DNA of 64,000 nucleotides from Actinomycetospora lemnae (GTDB lineage Bacteria; Actinomycetota; Actinomycetes; Mycobacteriales; Pseudonocardiaceae), in the NCBI RefSeq assembly GCF_028737315.1, contig NZ_JAQZAO010000008.1, forward strand, positions 124,001-188,000, written 5' to 3'. This document shows, piece by piece, positions 54,359 through 62,333 of this stretch (positions are counted from its first letter, which is position 1; each line of letters begins with the position of its first letter). A model generated the notes under the pieces. The model searched no databases and was not told the DNA's origin. It saw nothing but the letters and a program-made list of their open reading frames with translations. Made by a program: the position numbers and the translations under genes.

Positions 54359-56064
54359 GGCGACCCCTCCTCGATCCGCCGGCTCACCGGCACGCCCTGC
54401 ACGTGGTTCTGCACGAAGCCGCGGGACTGGTTCCGGCTCGCGTTGCCCGCCAGCACGATCCCGATGTCGGCCGCGCGCGGCACCATCGGCACGAGCCGGT
54501 CGGGGTCGTCGCCGGCGTAGCGCTCGTCGAGCTCCCCGGCGGCGACGACCGCGTCGAGGTCGAAGCTCGTCGAGCCGACGTTCCACGCACACGCCTGGAG
54601 CTGGCGCACCGGCACCCGCATGTGCTCGGCGAGGTGGCGGCGCAGCGCGTCCTTGTCGACGCCGAAGCCCGCGAGCGCCCGCGCCACCGCCGGCCCGAGC
54701 ACGAGCAGCGGGTGGAAGGCGCCGAACTCGATCCCGGTGTACGCCCAGGGCCCGATCGCGTTGCCGAAGATCGTGGTCAGCGCGTCGAGGTGATCGGCCG
54801 CGCTCTCGCCGCCCGAGTAGATCGGGGCGCTGACGGCGACGACGCTCTGCACCGTCACGACGCTGTCGCCCTCGGCGAAGCCCCGGTCGACGCGGAACGG
54901 CGGCCAGCCGAGGTCGCGCACCGCGGCGTCGTCCTCGGCCAGCGCGACGTGCCAGGTCGAGGCGATCGCGCCCTGGTCGGTCTGCCCGGGCGGGATGCGC
55001 AGGCCCGCGACGTTGCGCAGGTAGAGCCGCAGGAACCGCCCGACCGCGGTGTTCGCGCGCCGCCCGACCCGTAGCGCGCCCGTGCCGCTGTGGAACCCGA
55101 GGCGCTCGACGACCGGCCCCGAGAGCACCACGAGGGGCTCCCACCCCGGCGTCGAGCCCGCGTCCTGCACCCGGAACACCGGGTCCGCGACGCACGCGAC
55201 GATCGCGAGCAGCACCGGCAGGTCCTGCGGGCGGCAGCCGGCCATGACGCCGTTGACCGCGACGCTGCGCACCGTCGCCCGCCGCAGCTCGGGGGCGAGG
55301 ACGCCGAGCACCTCGTCGGGGTCCCGGCGCGTGTGGTCGAGGAACGCGGCGACGCGCTCCGGGGTCGGCGGGACGATCGGCAGGCCGTCGGTCCAGCCGC
55401 GCGCCTCGAAGGCGTCGGTGATCGCGTCGAGGTCGCCGCGCGCGACGACCTCGGTGGGGCCGTGGTCGGTCGCGTCCGGCTCCTCCTGGACGGCCGTGGC
55501 CGAGCCCGCCACCAGCGCGTCCACCACCGCCGGCGCGACCTGCTCGCGCATCTTCGTCCGGAACACCTCGCCGGTGTCGGTGAGGATCACGCCCGGGTAG
55601 CTGACGATCGGGACGTGCCCGACGCCGAGCGACCTGCCGACCGCCCGGCCCATCCCCTCGAACCCCGCGCCGCCGATCGCGACCGCCGGCACCCCGGCGC
55701 GCTCGGCGGTGGCCGCTGCCCGCATCACGGCAGGCATGCAGGAGCCTCAAGCACCGACGGCGGCGACGACGAGGTCGACGCGGTGGGCGCGCAGCAGCTC
55801 GGGCAGCGCGTCGAGCACCCGGCGCTCCTCGGCGGCCGAGGCGTGGAAGTTGCCGAACTCCTCCCACCCGACGAACTCGACCTCGCCGTGCCGCTCGCGC
55901 GCCACCTGCGAGATCACGTCGAACATCTCCGGGCCGCGGAAGAGCTCGTCCCAGAGGTAGGCGACCCGCCGGCCGCGCAGCGTCTCGGGACGCTCGTGCT
56001 CGGCGACGTCGCCGACCTCCCGCGGACCGAGCGGACCCAGGACCTCGTAGCGAGGCTCGCTCAC
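54355..56064 (-). CDS. UGSC-motif selenoprotein 2 fused to a DGLPxVPPT domain (in-frame TGA = Sec106)
   Basis: 569 residues if TGA 55749-55747 is selenocysteine. GTG 56064 has GGGGGAG 4 bases upstream and follows the MFS stop by 10 bp. N-terminal part: YLWDELFRGPEMFDVISQVA, LLRAHRVDLVVAAVGA, then U106-GSC-MPAVMRAAATAERAGVPAV and HVPIVSYPGVILTDTGEVFR, homologous to UGSC1 on both sides of the TGA. From ~205 on it carries the DGLP domain (RGWTDGLPIVPPTPERVAAF, NGVMAGCRPQDLPVLLA, GRRANTAVGRFLRL) to the end. A separate gene starting at ATG 55737 is possible, but it would cut a conserved domain and has no ribosome site. Confidence 0.82.
55716..55733 (-). promoter_or_regulatory. Candidate bSECIS hairpin, UGSC2
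   Basis: In RNA: CUGCC, loop GUGAUGCG, GGCAG. Counting the U of UGA as 1, the stem spans 17-34 and G22-U23 open the loop. It is weaker than the UGSC1 hairpin but in the same window after the UGA. Confidence 0.45.
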
Positions 56065-56074
56065 GGTGCTCCCC

Positions 56075-57394
56075 CTACTCGTCCGCGGTGATGACGCGAC
56101 CGGCGCGGTCGCGCAGGAACAGGGCGGCGACGGTGACGATCGCGGCGCCGACGACGGCGATGCCGACCGCGATGCCGTAGCCGGCGCTCGTCGCGACGAC
56201 GCCGCCGATGATCGTCCCGATGCCGGACAGCCCGCGGCCGACGTTGTAGGCCGCCGCCGACCCGAGCGAGCGGATGCGGGTCGGGAACAGCTCGCCGAAC
56301 CACACGCCGAAGATGCCGAAGTAGCCGAGGAACAGGCTGGACGCGAGGTAGAGCCACACGAAGTTGCCCAGCCCCTCGCCGCCCAGGGCGAGCACGAGCA
56401 TCACGGCGAACGTGACGGTCTGCAGCGCGGCGAACGCGACGAACACCGGGCGTCGGCCCCAGCGGTCCGAGAGCCAACCCGCGAGGATGAACCCGACGAA
56501 CGAGATCGCGGCGGCGACGTAGAGCACGGTGCTGGCGGTGCCCGCGTCGAAGCCGAGGTCGGACTTGAGCATCGAGGGCATCCAGGCCGTCGCGGTGTAG
56601 GGCACCCACTGCGCGCCGAACGCGACGACCAGCCCCACCAGCACGATCGGCAGCGAGTCGCGCGCCACGAGCTGGCGCCACGTCGAGCGGGCCGCCTTCG
56701 CCGCGGTCGCGTCGGTGAGCAGGCCCTCCGCCTTGCGGCGCTGCAGCTCCTCCCACTGCCGCGACTCGCGGCAGGCGAAGCGGATCCAGACGCACGCGAG
56801 CGCCGGCAGGACGCCGATGAGGAAGGCCACGCGCCAGTCGACGACGAGCTGGGCGACGAGCACCGCCAGCGCGTACGCCGGCCACAGCGAGGCCTGCACC
56901 AGGCCGCCGCCGAGGCCCCGGCGCTTCGGTGCCCACGCCTCGTTGAGCCACGCGAACCCGACCGCCCACTCGCCGCCGGTGCCGACGCCGGTGAGCACCC
57001 GGAGCACGACGAACACCGCGAAGTTCGGGGCGAAGAACACGAGGCCCGTGGCGACCGAGTAGATCAGGATCGACCAGATCAGGGTCCGGCGGCGGCCGTA
57101 GCGGTCGCCGAGCCAGCCGAAGAGCACTCCCCCGATCGCCGAACCGACGAGCTGGCCCGCGATGGCCACCCCGAACACGCCGGCGGAGACGCCGTAGTGC
57201 GCCATGATCGCGCCGGCGAGCAGCGTCGGGAGCATGAAGTCGAAGTACTCCATGCCCCAGCCGAGGCAGGCCGCGCCGAGGATGCGGCGGCGCTCGCCGG
57301 GGGTGTACTCCGGCGACTCGGCGACGGAGGCCGTCGCCCCGGTGGTCGTGGTGGTGCCGCCCCGTGCCGGCGGACGGTCCTGCTCGGCGGTCAT
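56075..57394 (-). CDS. MFS transporter (organic acid:H+ symporter type)
   Basis: 439 residues from ATG 57394 behind GGAGGAG. Twelve helices; metabolite:H+ symporter marks: GWGMEYFDFMLPTLLAGAIM in helix 1 and LFGWLGDRYGRRRTLIWSIL in loop 2-3, then VGTGGEWAVGFAWLNEAW. Relatives import aromatic acids, lactate, sialic acid or other carboxylates. First gene of the operon with UGSC2; GATTGGATACGA lies ~90 bp upstream. Suggests uptake of the compound processed by the operon. Confidence 0.88.
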   Translation of the reverse strand: MTAEQDRPPARGGTTTTTGATASVAESPEYTPGERRRILGAACLGWGMEYFDFMLPTLLAGAIMAHYGVSAGVFGVAIAGQLVGSAIGGVLFGWLGDRYGRRRTLIWSILIYSVATGLVFFAPNFAVFVVLRVLTGVGTGGEWAVGFAWLNEAWAPKRRGLGGGLVQASLWPAYALAVLVAQLVVDWRVAFLIGVLPALACVWIRFACRESRQWEELQRRKAEGLLTDATAAKAARSTWRQLVARDSLPIVLVGLVVAFGAQWVPYTATAWMPSMLKSDLGFDAGTASTVLYVAAAISFVGFILAGWLSDRWGRRPVFVAFAALQTVTFAVMLVLALGGEGLGNFVWLYLASSLFLGYFGIFGVWFGELFPTRIRSLGSAAAYNVGRGLSGIGTIIGGVVATSAGYGIAVGIAVVGAAIVTVAALFLRDRAGRVITADE

Positions 57395-57480
57395 CGGCTC
57401 CTCCGCTCCCGACCGCGCGTCGGTGCGCGCCGGTCTCCGCGGCGGAGGTTAGGTGGATCACACCGCGGAAGTCCAGAGCG

Positions 57481-57492
57481 GATTGGATACGA
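57481..57492. promoter_or_regulatory. Candidate GntR operator 1
   Basis: GATTGGATACGA, identical to 58231-58242. It lies between the gntR stop and the MFS start, upstream of the selenoprotein operon. Confidence 0.6.
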
Positions 57493-57498
57493 TCTCGG

Positions 57499-58173
57499 CT
57501 ACGACCGGGGCGGTAGCCCCAGCGCGGCGTGGAGGTCGGCGACGGTGTGGTCGCGGTGCGCGTCCATGAGCGCGACCACCGCCTCGAGGTCCCCGCGACG
57601 CAGCGCGGTGATCATCTTGCGGTGCTCGCGGACGACCCGGGATCGGCCGGCGGAGTCGTAGAGGTGCACGGTCCGGTAGGGCTCGCTGCGCCGCCAGAGC
57701 CGGGCGATCTCGTCGACGACGAGGTCGAGGCCCGACAGCCGGAACATCGCGAAGTGGAAGGCCTGGTTGGCCGCGACGATGCCGGCGACGTCGACCCGCT
57801 CGACCTGCTCGCCGATCGCCTCGTTGAGGCCGGTGAGCTCCCGGAGCTGGTCCGCGGACAGCTTGGGCAGCGCACGCAGCACCTCGGTCTCCAGGGCCCG
57901 GCGCATGAGGTAGACCTGCGCGAGCTCGTCGGCGTTGAGCCGCGCCACGGCGTAGCCGACGTGCGGCTCGTGGCGCAGGACACCCTCGGCCTCGAGCGTC
58001 TTGAGCGCCTCGCGCACCGGGATGCGGCTCACGCCGAGGCGCGCGGCGAGCGTCTCCTGGCGGACCTGCTGGCCGGGCACGAGCTCGCGCGAGCGCAGCA
58101 TCCGGCGGATCTCCTCGACCGCGCGCTGCACGCTCGTCGCCCGCCGCGCGGGCTCCGTCTCGGTTGTGACCAC
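57499..58173 (-). CDS. GntR family regulator (FCD/FadR type)
   Basis: 224 residues from GTG 58173 after GGAGGTGGGGGC. N-terminal winged helix: VEEIRRMLRSRELVPGQQVR, LGVSRIPVREALKTLEAEG. The C-terminal FCD domain has the metal/ligand pattern MRRALETEVLRALP, NQAFHFAMFRLSG and VREHRKMITALRRGD with the conserved His residues. FCD regulators sense carboxylic acids. It lies between two operons that each have GATTGGATACGA upstream, so it probably controls both. Confidence 0.92.
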   Translation of the reverse strand: MVTTETEPARRATSVQRAVEEIRRMLRSRELVPGQQVRQETLAARLGVSRIPVREALKTLEAEGVLRHEPHVGYAVARLNADELAQVYLMRRALETEVLRALPKLSADQLRELTGLNEAIGEQVERVDVAGIVAANQAFHFAMFRLSGLDLVVDEIARLWRRSEPYRTVHLYDSAGRSRVVREHRKMITALRRGDLEAVVALMDAHRDHTVADLHAALGLPPRS

Positions 58174-58230
58174 GCCCCCACCTCCCGGGACGCAGCGTAA
58201 CGAGCGCCGCGTCCGGCCCCGGTGTGCCGC

Positions 58231-58242
58231 GATTGGATACGA
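58231..58242. promoter_or_regulatory. Candidate GntR operator 2
   Basis: GATTGGATACGA in the divergent gap between gntR and the acyl-CoA synthetase gene, 53 bp before the latter's start. Identical to 57481-57492. Confidence 0.6.
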
Positions 58243-58294
58243 AGTGGTGTTCGATCGGTTGTGCCGCCCCGGCCGGTCGACCTAGGTTCGGCGC

Positions 58295-60442
58295 GTGAGG
58301 TCCGAGAGCCCCGTGAGCCGTGCGGGCCGTGTGGGCGCCGCTGCCACCGACTGGCACCGGGTGCTCGCGCCGCGCTCGGTCGCCCTCGTGGGCGCGACCG
58401 GGCGCGCGGACAACCCCATGGCGCGGCCGCTGCGCTGGCTCACCGAGCGGGGCTTCGCGGGCCGGGTGCACCCGGTCAACCCCAAGTACGACGAGCTGGG
58501 CGGCGTGCCCTGCGCGCCCTCGCTCGCCGACGTGCCGGGCGGCGTCGACCTCGTCCTCGCCCTCGTGCCCGCCGAGCGCGCCGCGTCGACCGTGACCGAG
58601 GCCGGGGCGGCCGGCGCGGCCGCGGTGGTCGTGTTCGCCTCCGGTTTCGCCGAGGTCGGCGAGGCGGGCCGCGCGCGCCAGGAGGAGCTGGTCGCGGCGG
58701 CGTGGGCGGCCGGCACGCGCGTGCTCGGGCCCAACTGCCAGGGGCTCTACGACGCCCGCAGCCGCCTGTTCGCGACGTTCACCGGGGCCGGCGAGCGCCC
58801 GCTGACCGGGTCCAGCGGCATCGCCTACGTCGGGCAGAGCGGGGCGATCGGGGGCGCGGTGCTCGACGTCGCCGCCGAGCGGGGGCTGGACCTGTCGGCC
58901 TGGGTGAGCACCGGCAACGAGGCCGACGTGACGCTCACCGAGGTCGGCCGCCACCTCGTCGCCGACCCCGACATCTCCGTGCTCACCGTCTACGCCGAGT
59001 CGCTCCCGGACCCGGACGACTACGCCGCCCTCGCCGCCGAGGCCGCGGCCGCCGGCACCGCACTGGTGGTGCTGCGGTCGGGACGCTCGGCGCCCGGACG
59101 CCGGGCCGCCGTCTCGCACACCGGCGCGATGCTCGGCGACGACACCGCGTTCACCCTCGTCTCACGGCGGTACGGCGTCGTGCTGGTCGACGACGTCGAG
59201 GAGCTGCTGGCCGCGGCGACGATGCTGCGGGGGCGCCGGGGTCCCGCCGGACGCGCGCTCGGGCTCGTCACCAGCTCCGGCGGCGCCGGCATCCTCGCCG
59301 CCGACCGGGCCAGCGAGGCCGGGCTCGCGGTCCCCGAGCTCGACGAGCGCACCCGGGAGAAGCTCGCGCGCCTCGTCCCCGACTTCGGTGCGGTGGCGAA
59401 CCCGGTCGACGTCACCGCGCAGCTGTTCAACGACGGCGGCTCGTTCGGCGAGGTGTGCGGGATCGTGCGCGCCGACCCGGGCGTCGACGCGGTGCTCGTG
59501 CTGCTGACGATGCTGGTCGGCGAGACCGCCGACGCCCTGGCCCGCGACCTCGCCGCCACCGTCGCCGAGCAGGGTCCCGACGCCCCGCCCGTCGCCGTCG
59601 TGTGGATGGCGGGCGAGGACGGCACCGCCCCCGCCCGGGCGGTGCTGCGCGAGGCCGGGGTGCCGGTGTTCTCGTCGATCGCGCTCGCGGTGCGGGTGCT
59701 CGACGCCGTCGCCGCCGGGCCCGGAGCCGCGCCGGCGCCACGGGAGCCCCTCGACCCCGTGCCCGGCGACGGCTGGGAGCTCCTCGACGCCCTCGGCGTG
59801 CGCCGGCCCTGGGCCGCGATCAGCACCGACCCCGCGCACACCACCGCGGCCGTCGCCGAGCTCGGGGGCCGGGCGGTGCTCAAGGTCGAGGGGCTCGAGC
59901 ACAAGACCGAGGCGGGCGCGGTGCGCCTCGACGTGCCGACCGACACCGCCGCGGCCGTCCACGCCGAGCTCGCGGCCCTGCCCGGCGCCACCGGCGTGCT
60001 CGTGCAGGAGCGGGTCCCGGGCGGGGTGGAGCTGCTGGTGTCGGTCGACGGCGGGCGCGACGGCTGGCCGCCGGTGCTGACCGTCGGCCACGGGGGCACG
60101 GCGACCGAGGTCCACCGCGACGTCGTCCACGCCCTCGCCCCGGTGACGCCGGAGACGGCCCGGTCGATGCTGGGCTCGCTGCGCTGCTGGCCGCTGCTCG
60201 CCGGGCACCGCGGCGTCCCGGGCGTGGACCTCGACGCGGCCGTCGACGCGATCGTCCGGATCTCCCGCGCCGCGGCCCTCCCCGGCCTCGGCGAGCTCGA
60301 GGTCAACCCGCTGGTCCTCCCGCCACCGAGGAGTGCCAGCGTGGCGTCCACGCTGGCACCGGACGACAGGATCGCCACCCGCTCGGATCCGCGACACGCC
60401 GAGGGAGCGATCGCCGTGGACGTGCTCAGGACGGAGACGTAG
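58295..60442 (+). CDS. NDP-forming acyl-CoA synthetase (acetate-CoA ligase family)
   Basis: 715 residues from GTG 58295; GTG 58313 (VSRAGRVG) is an alternative. Domains: CoA-binding (~25-130; RSVALVGATGRADNPMARPL), ligase-CoA flavodoxin-like (~155-470; GIAYVGQSGAIGG, SHTGAMLGDD), ATP-grasp (~500-715; AVLKVEGLEHKTEAGAVRLD, VQERVPGG). It makes acyl-CoA from acid, CoA and ATP. Residues ~679-702 stand between ELEVNPLVL and GAIAVDVL, which adjoin in the family; they are coded by repeat B3. First gene of the divergent catabolic operon. Confidence 0.9.
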   Translation: MRSESPVSRAGRVGAAATDWHRVLAPRSVALVGATGRADNPMARPLRWLTERGFAGRVHPVNPKYDELGGVPCAPSLADVPGGVDLVLALVPAERAASTVTEAGAAGAAAVVVFASGFAEVGEAGRARQEELVAAAWAAGTRVLGPNCQGLYDARSRLFATFTGAGERPLTGSSGIAYVGQSGAIGGAVLDVAAERGLDLSAWVSTGNEADVTLTEVGRHLVADPDISVLTVYAESLPDPDDYAALAAEAAAAGTALVVLRSGRSAPGRRAAVSHTGAMLGDDTAFTLVSRRYGVVLVDDVEELLAAATMLRGRRGPAGRALGLVTSSGGAGILAADRASEAGLAVPELDERTREKLARLVPDFGAVANPVDVTAQLFNDGGSFGEVCGIVRADPGVDAVLVLLTMLVGETADALARDLAATVAEQGPDAPPVAVVWMAGEDGTAPARAVLREAGVPVFSSIALAVRVLDAVAAGPGAAPAPREPLDPVPGDGWELLDALGVRRPWAAISTDPAHTTAAVAELGGRAVLKVEGLEHKTEAGAVRLDVPTDTAAAVHAELAALPGATGVLVQERVPGGVELLVSVDGGRDGWPPVLTVGHGGTATEVHRDVVHALAPVTPETARSMLGSLRCWPLLAGHRGVPGVDLDAAVDAIVRISRAAALPGLGELEVNPLVLPPPRSASVASTLAPDDRIATRSDPRHAEGAIAVDVLRTET
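60332..60386. repeat. Palindromic repeat, family B, copy 3, inside a coding gene
   Basis: TGCCAGCGTGG, CGT, CCACGCTGGCA is a perfect hairpin, followed by CCGGACGACAGGATCG as in copies 1 and 2. It keeps the frame of the acyl-CoA synthetase and adds about 24 residues just before the last strand. Confidence 0.75.
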
Positions 60443-61191
60443 TGGGCGGCATCGGGCTGGAGATCACCGACGGCGTGGCGCTGCTGACCGTCGACGCGCC
60501 CGAGGTCCGCAACGCCCTGACGCCAGCGATGGGGCGCGAGCTCGCCGAGGCGTGCGACGCCGTCGACGCCGACCGCTCGGTGGGCGCCGCCGTCGTCCGC
60601 GGCGCGAACGGCACGTTCTGCTCGGGCGCCGACCGCCGCACCTGGAACCCCGGCGCCGACCAGGCCGAGGACACCGCCTTCCGTGACACCGGCGCGGTCT
60701 ACGGCGCGTTCCGGCGCGTCGGCACCCTGGCCGTCCCGACGATCGCCGCCGTCCGTGGCGCGGCGGTGGGCGCCGGGCTCAACCTCGTGCTCGCCACCGA
60801 CCTGCGCGTCGTCGCCCGCGACGCGCGCCTGCTCGCGGGCTTCCTGCGCATCGGCCTGCACCCCGGCGGCGGCTTCTTCACGATCGCCTCGCGCACCGCC
60901 GGACGGGAGGCGACCGCGGCGATGGGCCTGTTCGGCGAGGAGATCGACGGCACCCGGGCGGCGGAGCTCGGCCTGGCCTGGCGAGCGGTCGACGACGCCG
61001 ACGTCGAGGACACCGCGCTCGCGCTGGCCGCCGTCCCCGCCCGCGACCCCGACCTCGCCCGCGAGGCCGCCCGCTCGTTCCGCACCGAGACCGGCCCGCC
61101 CGGCCTGCCGTGGGACGCGGCCGTGGAGTTCGAGCGCGCCACGCAGATGTGGAGCCAGCGCCGGCGGGCGTCCCGGGAGGACAGCCGATGA
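60442..61191 (+). CDS. Enoyl-CoA hydratase/isomerase
   Basis: 249 residues from GTG 60442, overlapping the stop of the synthetase gene (TAGTG). Crotonase landmarks: DAPEVRNALTPAMGRELAEA, ANGTFCSGADRRTW and RGAAVGAGLNLVLATDLRVV. The segment where the first catalytic Glu is expected reads GFLRIGLHPGGGFF, as in atypical members, so hydratase activity is not certain. Stop overlaps the next gene by ATGA. Confidence 0.88.
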   Translation: MGGIGLEITDGVALLTVDAPEVRNALTPAMGRELAEACDAVDADRSVGAAVVRGANGTFCSGADRRTWNPGADQAEDTAFRDTGAVYGAFRRVGTLAVPTIAAVRGAAVGAGLNLVLATDLRVVARDARLLAGFLRIGLHPGGGFFTIASRTAGREATAAMGLFGEEIDGTRAAELGLAWRAVDDADVEDTALALAAVPARDPDLAREAARSFRTETGPPGLPWDAAVEFERATQMWSQRRRASREDSR

Positions 61192-62333
61192 TCTTCGACC
61201 CGACCCCGCTCTCCCCCGCCGAGGAGGAGCTGCGCGCCGAGGTGCGCGCCTGGCTCGCCGACGTCCTGCCCGCCGACTTCCGCCCCGGCCTGGGCCTCGG
61301 CGGGCGCCACGACCCGGAGTTCACCCGCGCGCTCGCGCGGCGCGGCTGGATCGGCATGTCGATCCCGACCGGGTACGGCGGCGCCGGCGCCAGCACGGTG
61401 CGGCGGTTCGTCGTCGTCGAGGAGCTCCTCGCCGCGGGCGCCCCGATCGCCGCGCACTGGATCGCCGAGCGCCAGACCGCCCCCGCCCTGCTGCGGTTCG
61501 GCACCGAGGAGCAGCGGCGCTGGTTCCTCCCCCGCATCGCGGCCGGCGAGTGCTGGTTCTCCCTCGGCATGAGCGAGCCCGACGCCGGCTCCGACCTCGC
61601 GTCCGTCCGCACCGCCGCCAGCCGCGTCGAGGGCGGCTGGCGCGTCACCGGCACCAAGGTCTGGACCACCAATGCCCACCTCAACCACTTCGCCGTCGTC
61701 CTGTGCCGCACGAGCCCGCAGGGCGACGGCGACCGCCACGCCGGGCTGTCCCAGCTGATCGTCGACCTCGGCGCCGACGGCGTGCAGGTCTCGCCGATCC
61801 CGCTGATCGACGGCGAGGAGCACGTCAACGAGGTGGTGCTCGACGGCGTGTTCGTGCCCGACGAGCGCGTCCTCGGCGAGGTCGGGCAGGGCTGGCGGCA
61901 GGTGACCGCCGAGCTCGCCCACGAGCGCTCCGGTCCCGACCGCTACCTCTCGGTGCTCGGGCTCTACCGCGCGTTCCTCGCGGTCCACGGCAGGGAGCCC
62001 GACGACGTCCGCGCCGCCGCGATCGGCCGCATCGGCGCGCAGCTCTGGGCGATCCGCCAGCTCTCGCTCGCCGTCGCGCGCTCGCTGGAGCAGGGCGAGG
62101 CGCCCGCCGTGGAGGCGTCGCTGGTCAAGGACGTCGGGACGACGTTCGAGCAGCAGGTCGTCGAGACCCTGCGCGACGTCGCCGGCGGCGAGATCGACCC
62201 GGGAGGCCCGACGATGTTCGACCGGCTGCTCGCCGAGTGCGTGCTCAACGCCCCGACGTGGACGCTGCGCGGCGGCACCACCGAGGTCCTGCGCGGCATC
62301 GCGGCCAAGGCCCTGACCAGGAGCGCGCGGTGA
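61188..62333 (+). CDS. Acyl-CoA dehydrogenase
   Basis: 381 residues from ATG 61188. Family marks: SIPTGYGGAGASTVRRFVVV, CWFSLGMSEPDAGSDLASVR (FAD and substrate site), GTKVWTTNAHLNHF, and the C-terminal TWTLRGGTTEVLRGIAAKAL. The Gly-Gly-Thr-Thr-Glu replaces the usual EGTxE, so the base may lie elsewhere as in the FadE26/28-like class. It pairs with the next, more degenerate gene, a pattern known for heteromeric actinobacterial dehydrogenases of sterol and side-chain breakdown. Confidence 0.9.
   Translation: MIFDPTPLSPAEEELRAEVRAWLADVLPADFRPGLGLGGRHDPEFTRALARRGWIGMSIPTGYGGAGASTVRRFVVVEELLAAGAPIAAHWIAERQTAPALLRFGTEEQRRWFLPRIAAGECWFSLGMSEPDAGSDLASVRTAASRVEGGWRVTGTKVWTTNAHLNHFAVVLCRTSPQGDGDRHAGLSQLIVDLGADGVQVSPIPLIDGEEHVNEVVLDGVFVPDERVLGEVGQGWRQVTAELAHERSGPDRYLSVLGLYRAFLAVHGREPDDVRAAAIGRIGAQLWAIRQLSLAVARSLEQGEAPAVEASLVKDVGTTFEQQVVETLRDVAGGEIDPGGPTMFDRLLAECVLNAPTWTLRGGTTEVLRGIAAKALTRSAR

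Noticed and set aside
54355-55737. UGSC2 as two separate genes, with a start at ATG 55737
   Set aside because: That ATG lies four codons after the TGA, has no ribosome site, and would split a domain that is homologous to UGSC1 on both sides of the TGA.
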